Under the pieces are notes generated by a model. The model ran no database searches. It saw only the letters and a program-made list of their open reading frames with translations, and was not told the DNA's origin. From positions 41,067,559 to 41,131,558 of the forward strand of contig CM053327.1 in NCBI GenBank assembly GCA_028583605.1: a DNA stretch of 64,000 bases. Direction: 5' to 3'. Position numbers and translations under genes: made by a program. This document shows positions 24,265 to 35,700 of this stretch, one piece after another; positions within the stretch are counted from its first letter, which is position 1, and each line of letters starts with the position of its first letter. This stretch comes from Dastarcus helophoroides. Its lineage: Eukaryota; Arthropoda; Insecta; Coleoptera; Bothrideridae.

Positions 24265-27200
24265 TGCAAGTAGAATACAACCTAGAATACAAATTCATGC
24301 AGCCCTCCAATGAATCATAAGTAGCTGAACTACCAACAGTTGAAACACTGCCACTTAGCGAAGCGGTTGCTCTCTAGGAAAGTTCCCAGAAGACCCCAAT
24401 CTGCTCCAACTCAACTTAGCAAATGTCCAATATTGAGATAAACGTCGAAAGTTTGGCAAACAAGTTGAAATTTCCAGAAAGTTGTGTTTCAATTGCGAAC
24501 AATTCTCGGGAAAATTTTCTCGAAATATTTGTCTTCGTACAAAATTACAAAATTTCCAAAAAAATCACTATCAACATTTCCAGTTAAATGTTATTAGTTT
24601 TTTATCAAAAGATCGATCAAATTTTGAAGAGAAAGGCAAATCTTGATAAAGAAATCGAAGTTTGCAGAAAATCAAAATTTATATAAAAGTGGATATTTTC
24701 GGAAAAAAACGAATTTTGAGAAATGGTAGAATATCTGAAAATAAAACTATAAATTTTGATATGCAAGTAGAATACAACCTAGATTGCAAATTCATGCAGC
24801 CCTCCAGACGTATATAGTGAATCATAAATAGCTGAACTATCAACAGTTGAAACACTGCCTCCTAGCGAAGCGGTTGCTCTCTTGGAAAGTTCCCAGAAGA
24901 CCCCAATCTGCTCCAACTGAACTTAGAAAATGTCCAATATTGAGATAACCGTCGAAAGTTTGGCAAACAAGTTGAAATTTCCAGAAAGTTGTGTTTCAAT
25001 TGTGAACAATTCTCGGAAAAATTTTCTGGAAATATTTGTCTTCGTACAAAATTACAAAATTTCCAAAAAAATCACTGTCAACATTTCCAGTTAAATGTTA
25101 TTAGTTTTTTATCAAGAGATCGATCAAATTTTGAAGAGAAAGCCAAATCTTGATAAAGAAATCGAAATTTGCAGAAAATCAAAATTTATATAAAAGTGGA
25201 TATTTTCGGAAAAAAACGAATTTTGAAAAATGATAAAATATATGAAAATAAAACTATAAATTTTGATATGCAAGTAGAATACAACCTAGATTGCAAATTC
25301 ATGCAGCCCTCCAGACGTATATAGTGAATCATAAATAGCGAACTATCAACAGCTGAAACACTGCCTCCTAGCGAAGCGGTTGCTCTCTTGGAAAGTTCCC
25401 AGAAGACCCCAATCTGCTCCAACTGAACTTAGAAAATGTCCAATATTGAGATAAACGTCGAAAGTTTGGCAAACAAATTGAAATTTCCAGAAAGTTGTGT
25501 TTCAATTGCGAACAATTCTAGGGAAAATTTTCTCGAAATATTTGTCTTCGTACAAAATTACAAAATTTCCAAAAAAATCACTATCAACATTTCCAGTTAA
25601 ATGTTATTAGTTTTTTATCAAAAGATCGATCAAATTTTGAAGAGAAAGGCAAATCTTGATAAAGAAATCGAAGTTTGCAGAAAATCAAAATTTATATAAA
25701 AGTGGATATTTTCGGAAAAAAACGAATTTTGAGAAATGGTAGAATATCTGAAAATAAAACTATAAATTTTGATATGCAAGTAGAATACAACCTAGATTGC
25801 AAATTCATGCAGCCCTCCAGACGTATATAGTGAATCATAAATAGCTGAACTATCAACAGTTGAAACACTGCCTCCTAGCGAAGCGGTAGCTCTCTTGGAA
25901 AGTTCCCAGAAGACCCCAATCTGCTCCAACTCAACTTAGCAAATGTCCAATATTGAGATAAACGTCGAAAGTTTGGCAAACAAGTTGAAATTTCCAGAAA
26001 GTTGTGTTTCAATTGCGAACAATTCTCGGGAAAATTTTCTCGAAATATTTGTCTTCGTACAAAATTACAAAATTTCCAAAAAAATCACTATCAACATTTC
26101 CAGTTAAATGTTATTAGTTTTTTATCAAGAGATCGATCAAATTTTGAAGAGAAAGCCAAATCTTGATAAAGAAATCGAAATTTGCAGAAAATCAAAATTT
26201 ATATAAAAGTGGATATTTTCGGAAAAAAACGAATTTTGAGAAATGATAAAATATATGAAAATAAAAGTATAAATTTTGATATGCAAGTAGAATACAACCT
26301 AGATTGCAAATTCATGCAGCCCTCCAGACGTATATAGTGAATCATAAATAGCTGAACTATCAACAGTTGAAACACTGCCTCCTAGCGAAGCGGTTGCTCT
26401 CTAGGAAAGTTCCCAGAAGACCCCAATCTGCTCCAACTCAACTTAGCAAATGTCCAATATTGAGATAAACGTCGAAAGTTTGGCAAACAAGTTGAAATTT
26501 CCAGAAAGTTGTGTTTCAATTGTGAACAATTCTCGGAAAAATTTTCTGGAAATATTTGTCTTCGTACAAAATTACAAAATTTCCAAAAAAATCACTATCA
26601 ACATTTCCAGTTAAATGTTATTAGTTTTTTATCAAGAGATCGATCAAATTTTGAGGAGAAGGGCAAATCTTGACAAAGAAATCGAAATTTGCAGAAAATC
26701 ACAATTTATATAAAAGTGGATATTTTCGGAAAAAAACGAATTTTGAGAAATGGTAAAATATCTGAAAATAAAACTATAAATTTTGATATATGCAAGTAGA
26801 ATGCAACCTAGATTGCAAATTCATGCAGCCCTCCAGGCGTATATAGTGAATCATAAATAGCTGAACTATCAACAGTTGAAACACTGCCTCCTAGCGAAGC
26901 GGTTGCTCTCTTGGAAAGTTCCCAGAAGACCCCAATCTCCTCCAACTCAACTTGGAAAATGTCCAATATTGAGATAAATGTCGAAAGTTTGGCAAACAAG
27001 TTGAAATTTCCAGAAAGTTGTGTTTCAATTATGAACAATGCTAGGGAAAATTTTCTCGAAATATTTGTCTTCGTACAAAATTACAAAATTTCCAAAAAAA
27101 TCACTATCAACATTTCCACTTAAATGTTATGAGTTTTTATCAAGAGATCGATCAAATTTTGAGGAGAAAGGCAAATCTTGACAAAGAAATCGAAATTTGC

Positions 27201-28975
27201 AGAAAATCAAAATTTATATAAAAGTCGATATTTTCGGAAAAAAACGAATTTTAAGAAATGGTAAAATATCTGAAAATAAAACTAAATTTTGATATGCAAG
27301 TAGAATACAACCTAGATTGCAAATTCATGCAGCCCTCCAGACGTATATAGTGAATCATAAATAGCGAACTATCAACAGTTGAAACACTGCCTCCTAGCGA
27401 AGCGGTAGCTCTCTTGGAAAGTTTCCAGAAGACCCCAATCTCCTTCAACTCAACTTAGAAAATGTCCAATATTAAGATGAACGCCGAAAGTTTGGCAAAC
27501 AAGTTGAAATTTGCAGAAAGTTGTGTTTCAATTATGAACAATTCTAGGGAAAATTTTCTCGAAATATTTGTCTTCGTACAAAATTGTAAAATTTCCAAAA
27601 AAATCACTATCAACATTTCCAGTTAAATGTTATTAGTTTTTTATCAAGAGATCGACCAAATTTTGAAGAGAAAGTCAAATCTTGACAAAGAAATCGAAAT
27701 TTGCATTAAATCAAAATTTATATAAAAGTGGATATTTTCGGAAAAAAACGAATTTTGAGAAATGATAAAATACCTGAAAATAAAACTATAAATTTTGATA
27801 TATGCAAGTAGAATGCAACCTAGATTGTAAATTCATGCAGCCCTCCAGGCGTATATAGTGAATCATAAATAGCTGAACTACCAACAGTTGAAAGACTGCC
27901 TTCTAGCGAAGCGGTTGCTCTCTTGGAAAGTTCCCAGAAGACCCCAATCTGCTCCAACTGAACTTAGCCAATGTCAAATATTGATATAAACGTCGAAAGT
28001 TTGGCAAACAAGTTGAAATTTCCAGAAAGTTGTGTTTCAATTGCGAACAATTCTAGGGAAAATTTTCTCGAAATATTTGTCTTCGCACAAAATTACAAAA
28101 TTTCCAAAAAAATCACTATCAACATTTCCAGTTAAATGTTATTAGTTTTTTATCAAGAGATCGATCAAATTTTGAAGAGAAAGCCAAATCTTGATAAAGA
28201 AATCGAAATTTGCATTAAATCAAAATTTATATAAAAGTGGATATTTTCGGAAAAAAACGAATTTTGAGAAATGGTAAAATATCTGAAAATAAAACTATAA
28301 ATTTTGATATGCAGGTAGAATACAACCTAGATTGCAAATTCATGCAGCCCTCCAGACGTATATAGTGAATCATAAATAGCTGAACTATCAACAGTTGAAA
28401 CACTGCCTCCTAGCGAAGCGGTTGCTCTCTTGGAAAGTTCCCAGAAGACCCCAATCTGCTCCAACTGAACTTAGAAAATGTCCAATATTGAGATAAACGT
28501 CGAAAGTTTGGCAAACAAATTGAAATTTCCAGAAAGTTGTGTTTCAATTGCGAACAATTCTCGGGAAAATTTTCTCGAAATATTTGTCTTCGTACAAAAT
28601 TACAAAATTTCCAAAAAAATCACTATCAACATTTCCAGTTAAATGTTATTAGTTTTTTATCAAGAGATCGATCAAATTTTGAAGAGAAAGCCAAATCTTG
28701 ATAAAGAAATCGAAATTTGCAGAAAATCAAAATTTATATAAAAGTGGATATTTTCGGGAAAAAACGAATTTTGAGAAATGATAAAATATCTGAAAATAGA
28801 ACTATAAATTTTGATATATGCAAGTAGAATGCAACCTAGCAAACCTAGCAACCTAGCTGCAAATTCATGCAGCCCTCCAGGCGTATATAGTGAATCATAA
28901 ATAGCTGAACTACCAACAGTTGAAACACTGCCTCCTAGCGAAGCGGTAGCTCTCTAGGAAAGTTCCCAGAAGACA
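24265..28975. repeat. ~507 bp tandem repeat, nine full units plus a partial
   Basis: Units start at TGCAAGTAGAAT near 24265, 24762, 25269, 25775, 26282, 26791, 27295, 27803, 28310 and 28819. Period is 497-509 bases and the units are very similar. The last unit stops after ~156 bases at 28975. Each unit has an A-rich part and a ~150-base GC-richer part that on the minus strand can be read IGVFWELSKRATASLGG... ending LHEFAI and a stop. Three copies (first, fifth, last) carry a Lys-to-stop change, and others have two-base deletions, so it is not a uniform coding unit. No database family recognised. Confidence 0.9.
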
Positions 28976-29603
28976 AGAATTTTAATGCACAGCATTAGAT
29001 TAGATTCCAAACTTCGAATCTAATAAATGTTCAAACCTATTGGTCTGTGCATTAGAACAAATCTTTAGAAAAAAACGTTTCAAAGAAAGTAAAATATTTT
29101 AAAGAAAGTAAAAATTTACAAAAAAAAAGGAAAATTTCAAGAAATACTGGAAATCGAGCATTAACGCTGTGCAAAATTTCAAATTTTTGCGTTACATGGT
29201 TTTCGAGGACGGAGAACGAGATTATAAAGGTTTCGTTTTTTCGTTTTAAGCTACGGAACCCTAAAAAACTTATGGATTTTGAAAGGTATGTTCAAGATTT
29301 TTTTATGTTAAGTTAATCGTAAAATGGTAATATTTTTTCCTATTCAATATTTCTGTTCTTCGTTGATAACTTATAATATACGTTGTTATTTGCAATATTA
29401 GGTATTAGTCATTTTGGCAGACAATTCAAATTGATTATTAAAATGTTCGATAATACACTTATCGGTTATAAAAAATGTGCATTGTCGCATCAAAAATTAG
29501 AACTGTGATGTTCCTTTTTGATAGTGGAGGCAGTATTTATTTAGGCTAGTTCATATGGAAGTTCATATGCTCTAGGTGCGTGTACTTTACAAGTTTTTTC
29601 TTA
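28976..29603. other. Region upstream of the C16orf89-like gene
   Basis: Starts with an imperfect inverted repeat (TAATGCACAG near 28985, CTGTGCATTA near 29045). A-rich sequence and a GC-richer piece (GAGGACGGAGAACGAG, about 29206) follow. The last 300 bases before the ATG presumably hold the promoter. No convincing TATA box or initiator can be named. Confidence 0.35.
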
Positions 29604-29790
29604 ATGTTACCATTGTTGATAGTTCTTTCATTTCCTTCACTTGTTGGATCAGATCCAATTTTGACCTACTATTTTAAAGATGAGTTGATAGATCTAACGT
29701 TATCCGCTCTGGAAAAGGCAGTAAGCTTCGTGGACAAAAATATTGGTGTTGTGTTGTTCGACTGCACTTTGGGTATATTCGTTGCTGGAG
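29604..29790 (+). CDS. C16orf89-like exon 1 (signal peptide)
   Basis: Starts at the ATG at 29604. An upstream in-frame GTG at 29580 is not needed. It encodes the signal peptide and the first helix of the family (SALEKAVSFVDKNIG), ending after one base of a codon (GGA G|GTAACT). Reading through the donor gives only unrelated residues and runs into a family A foldback at 29829. Confidence 0.8.
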
Positions 29791-32700
29791 GTAACTTATT
29801 TTCATACGACATTCTTTTTTTTTATTTTGGTGGAACAAACTAGTCCTTGGTTATCTTCAAAAATTGAAATACTGAAATACTTGACAGAGATACTAAGAGT
29901 ACTAAGAGAAACTAAATATTTCTCTGAAGATAATAGCTTGGCTATCGAAATGCGTTAGAGCAACTTTTGTTTTGTTTTTAATCTTTCTTGGTTTCAGAGG
30001 ACAAGATTTGTATTTCAATTTTTATATAGCATTCGATAAATTCTAGTCATATATTATATACATGAATAAATGGGAAGTTTATAAAATAAAAATAGTTTAT
30101 AACATAAAAATACTTACATATGTTTAAAATTTCTGCAGATCTCGATTTTAGTTGTAGTTAAACTGCGTACAAAAATTTTTCCCGTCCAGCGTGGTGCTGT
30201 AGTTTTTTTGGTATGTTAACGTGACGTCACTAGATCAGTACCAGTACACTCCAAATTGACATTTAACTTTGACATAACATCAACCTCATTACTAATAAAT
30301 ACTTCTCGAATTTTGTTCCAAATTTAGAATTTGAAATTTCCATATTTTGCTCAAAATTTTGCACTTCCAATTCAAGTTCCAGTGCAATTTCAGAATTCAA
30401 AAATAACTAAAATAAAAAAGAAAATTGAAATTTGAGGAATCAAACTACGACTTTGAAAATCCCTCCAGGTGGAGGACTCTTGAAGATCATCGGGAGCTGC
30501 AGAAGAGCGATGCTGATATCTTTTATTGAAATGGAAAGAAGCTGAAGGTAGACCTGAATGGCAAGTTGTCCACCTTTTAAGAATTTGTGGGCACAATGAA
30601 AATCCCTCCAAGTGGAGGACTCTTGAAGATCATTGGGAGCTACAGAAGAGCGATGCTGATATTCCTTATTGGAATGGAAAGAAGCTGAAGGTAGACCTGA
30701 ATGGCGAGTTGTCCAGTTTTTAAGAATTTGTGGGCAATCCCTCCATCTAGCTAGAGGACAGGGTGCTAAAGAGGGCATAGGAAAGCGTGGATGGAAAGCC
30801 TGTCAACTTGCAGTTGGTGGTGCCACAGGAGAAGATTCTACAGGTTTTGTAGGGGGTGCACAATGGGACCTTTGGTGGACATCTAAAGATGAACGAGACC
30901 TTGGAGAAGATTCGGAAACGGTTTTACTGGGTTAACTGCGGGAAGGACATCGGACTGGTGTCGAAAATGTGTCACTTGCGCTACATCCAAGGGTCCCTAC
31001 CCTGAAGCACTAAAACGTGGGAGAAAATTGCAATCGATGTGGCGGGGACTATTTCGAGCATCAGGCGATGGAAACAAGTACATCTTGGTGGCCATGGAGT
31101 ATATCAGTAAATGGCCTCAAGCTTACCCCATTCCGAATCAGAAAGCTGCCACAGTCGCAAGGGTTCTTGAGGACAATTTCATCTGTCGATTTGGAACTAC
31201 ACGCAGAAAAAGAAAGGAATTTCGAATCGGGGATCTTCCAAGGGGTTGTGTCGTCTTCTTGGAATTGAGAAAACTCGGACGACACCTCTTCATCCACAGT
31301 TTGATGGAATGGTGGAAGGATTTAACAGAATATTGGATCTTTCGAAGGTCGTCCAAGCATGAGAAAGACTGTGACCGACAACTGCCGCTGTTTCTAATGG
31401 TTTATCGCGCGGCAATTCATGAAACTACGGGTCAGACTCCAGCAAAAGTGATATTTGGGAGGGAACTGCGGATGCGACATCATTTCTCAACCAAGCTCTA
31501 ATAATTTTCGAGTTACCAAAGATGTCCGAGGCCTAGCATAGGCTATATCAGTAAATGGCCTGAAGCTAATTCCATTCCGAACCAAGAAGCTACCACAGTC
31601 GCAAGGGTTCTTGTGGACAACTTCATCTGTCGATTTGGAACTACACGCAGACCAAGGAAGGAATTTCGAATCGGGGATCTTCCAAGGGGTTGCGCCGCCT
31701 TCTTGGAATTGAGAAAACTCGAACGACACCTCTTCATCCACAGTTTGATGGAATGGTGGAAGGATTTAACAGAACCTTGGATCTTTCGAAGGTCGTCCAA
31801 GCATCAGAAAGACTGGGACCGACAACTGCCACTGTTTCTAATGGTTTATCGCTCGGCAACTCATGAAACTACGGGTCAGACTTCAACAAAAGTGATATTT
31901 GGGAGGGAACTGCGGATGCGACATCACTTCTCAACCAAGCTCTAATAATTTCCCACGAGTTACCAAAGATGTGTGGGGCCTTAGCACACAATTCCTTTCC
32001 GATTTGTCAATTCTGGCCTTTTTTCTTTGATTGCTTTGATTAGCTCTTGGCAGTACACATCTGAATTGATTGTCTGATTTCTTGGAAGCAGCTTAAAATA
32101 CACAAAACCTTTATAATCCCACCAAATTAACAGCATGATTTTTTTTTGGATGCAATTCAGCTTTTGATGTGGTTTGTGTTTGTTCATCGTGTTTGGACCA
32201 TGATCTTTTCGAATAATGTTACTGTAGGTGACCCATTTTCATTACCAGTAATAATTCTATTCGAGAATGGATCATTTTCATTGTGCCTAAGATGCGTATC
32301 GCAAATATTGATTTGTTGTGTCAAATGAATATCTTTCAATTTATGTGGAACTTAAATATCCAGTCGAAGACATTTTAAGTGATTCTCAATGGTTGTGTGT
32401 GATACCGAATCACCGAAATCTCTCGAACAGTTGATCATATTTAATAATGACATTAATTTGATTATTATCAATTTTAGTAGGACGACTAGAACGTTGGTCG
32501 CCTTTGAGTGAAAAATCTCCGGAACGAAATTTCTGACAATTCTGACAAGTTCCTTCTATTATGTAATCACCACCATAAACTTCATATATTTTTTTATGAG
32601 CCTCTGCAGCTTTCCGTCCTTTATGGAAATAAAAAAGTAAAAAATATGGCGAAAATGTTCGTTTTTGCACTTCATGTTAAAATTGACCCTCAACTATCAG

Positions 32701-35700
32701 CTACAAATAAAATCTCTCACCACGTGCTTTAAAATGAACCTCGATCTGTCTGATATCAAATGTCAAAACATAAAGAAGATAACCCACAGAATTCATTCAA
32801 AACAAACGCTGTCTATGTGAAAAAAACGAAATGACTTTCTTGCCAACCAAATATTATTATTAAAATATAACAATGGCAGACGATTATAGTGGTTAGACAT
32901 TTTTAATATTTAGATTTTTGGAAATTTCAAAACTGTTTCAAAAATTGAAATACGAATCTTGTCCCTCGAAACCAAGAAATATTAAAAAACTCGATAATAG
33001 TTGCTCTAACCCGTTTCGGTAGCCAAGCTATCATCTTCAGTATATTTCTGGTTATCGAAACGCGTCATGTTTTCCAATCTTTTTTGGTTTCAGGGGACAA
33101 GATTTATATTTCAATTATTGAAGACTCGTTCGTTCCACCAACATTTTGTTCTGTTCTAAATGTCTTTTTTGGATCCCAAATTCGTACTTTTTCGATCGAA
33201 AATTACTGTCAATTAGTGGCGGCTCGCGCATAGGCACTATGGAACTGCAGCACCCCCAATTTCCACTTGAAATTATTGATAACATTTAATGTATTGACTT
33301 TTTTCAAAATTTTAAATTTTTGAAAATTTCAAGCTTTTTTTAAATTTTGGCTTTCTGTACAAAATTTTGAATTGCTTTTGACAATTTACCTTTTTTTTCT
33401 AATTTAAGTTCTACTTGAACTGTTTTTGATAACATCGAGTTTTTTATCAATTTTTTGTTTTCAAAATTTTAGCTTCTTTTGAAAGTTGACTTTTTTGAAT
33501 ACGGGAACTTTACTTAAAAATTTCGGCATTTTTCAAAATGTTTTTTTTAATTCCGATTTTTGAAAGCTATGACTTTTTCGAAAATTTCTCTTTTTTTTGA
33601 TTATGGCGATTAAAAATTGCGACGTTTCAAATTTAAGATTTTTACGAAAGATTCCGTTTTTTTTTTTATTTTCTCAAAATTCCATTCCTCGAAAATTCTT
33701 TCTCATATTTGAAAACTATCGAGTTTTTTAAAAACTCAGTTTTTTTCAAAATTTTGGATTTTTTTAAAACATTATATTTATTTTTCAAATTATACCTCAT
33801 TCCGACTTTGAATATTTTTATTGAAAATTTCTATTTTGTTCACAATTTTGATTTTTTTTTTGAAAATGTCGATTTTCATTAAATCTCAACTTTTTTTGAA
33901 ATTTCCGAACATATCGTGAACTATTTATGAAAATTTTTTTCAAATATTGAGACACTTGAAAATGTCGACTTTTTGCAATTTGTCGAATTTCTTTTTCAAA
34001 TTTCGATTTTTCGACCATCTTGATTTTTTGAATTGAAATTTTTTCTAAAAATTCCACTCTTTGAAACTTCCTACGTCGTTTGAAAAGTCGAATTATTGAA
34101 AGCTGAGTTTTTTTCAAAATTTTGAATTTCAAACATTTCTGATCCCAAAAATGTTGTCATTTTATAAAATTTTTAATTTTTTTGAACATTTAAATATTTT
34201 TTAAATGTTAACTTTTTTAAATCTCGACATATTTTGAGATTTTCGAAATTTTCTTCAAAAATTTCACTCTTTGAAGGTTCCTACGTCGTTTAAAAAGTCG
34301 AATTCTTTGAAAGTTGATTTTTTTTTCAACATTTTTCAATTTCAATTACTTCTGGTTTCAAAAATGTCTCCATTTTATTAATTTTTGAATTTATTTGAAA
34401 ATTTCGATATTTTTAGATGTTTAGTTTTTTAAATTTGGACATTTTTTGTAATCTTCAATTTTTTTTCGTCGGCTGCTTTTAAAAATTTCAAGTATTTCAA
34501 AAATTTCGAGGTAGGTATATTTTGAAATGTTTAATTTCTTTAATTTCGACTTTTTTTCAAAATTTAGTTTTTTTTTTACTTTTTTGAAATTATCCACCAT
34601 TTTCATCGGCAAGTTCTTTATATTGAGATTTCTTTTAATATTTAGGCTTTTTTTTTACAAATTTTAACTTTCTTGAACATTTTGGCAGTTTTTCAAACTC
34701 TTCACTCGTATTTTTTGAAAATGTCGATTTTATTAAAAGCTGGATTTTTGAAAATTTCTGATTTTTTCAAATTCTACCTTTTTTTCGGATGCTATTCTTC
34801 ATTTTTCCAATTTTCAGTTTCTTGTGAAAATTTTGATTTTCTTCAAAATTTTGATTTTTGAAAATTTAAAAAGCTCGACATTTTTAAAATTTTCTGGCTT
34901 CGCAATTTTTTTTATTTTTCAAGTTTTTTGAAAAATGTCGATTTCTGACAAATTGTCGACATTTTTTTTATAATTTCGACTTTTTGAACATATTTTTGAA
35001 ATATTCTCTGTAATTTATTTCCTTAATAGAAGGTCTGAAATTTAGGATTGTGAAAGGAGTGACCGGCGAAGAAAAAGCCAAGAAAACTGCATAGAAATAT
35101 TTTTGAAAATTGCAAAATTTCTTTCAAAATATCCACTTTTTGAAAATATTTACGTTTGTTGAAAATGTCGAGTTTTTTTAAACCTTTTTGCAATTACTTA
35201 CTATTTTCTTCGACTAGTTTTTTTTTTTGTTTAGGTGTTTTCGATATTGTCAGCGTTATTTTGGAAATTTTAATTTTTTTTTAATGTTGGCAATTTTGAA
35301 ACCTTTTTTGAAGTTTCTTATTTTTTGAAAATACGTTGTTAAAAGCTGGGCTTTTTTCAAAATTTCACTTTTTTGAAATTTTTCATTTTTTTTTAAATCT
35401 TACCCTTTTAGAATTCTGCTCTTCACTTCTTTCCCATTTTCAATTTTTTTGAAAATTTCGATTTTTTTTAACATTCCTATTTTTTCTGTAAATTTAAAAA
35501 TCTCGACATTTTTTCAAGTTCATGACTGCTTTCGCTGACAATTTTTTAGAATTCGATATTTTTTAAATTTTCCATATTTTTTTTTTTGAATTTTGACCGT
35601 TAACAAATTGTCGAAATTTTCTCATAACTTCGACTTTATGAAGAGCTTAACTTTTTTGAAAATTGAATTTTTTTAAAAAAATTTTGTTAAATGTCGAGTA

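Noticed and set aside
24265..28975. CRISPR-like or coding multi-exon array
   Set aside because: Units are ~507 bases in direct tandem without unique spacers, in a eukaryotic genome, and the open segment is broken in several copies.
30390..31356. Minus-strand frames over the gypsy region
   Set aside because: Antisense shadows of the integrase; recognisable residues are only on the plus strand.
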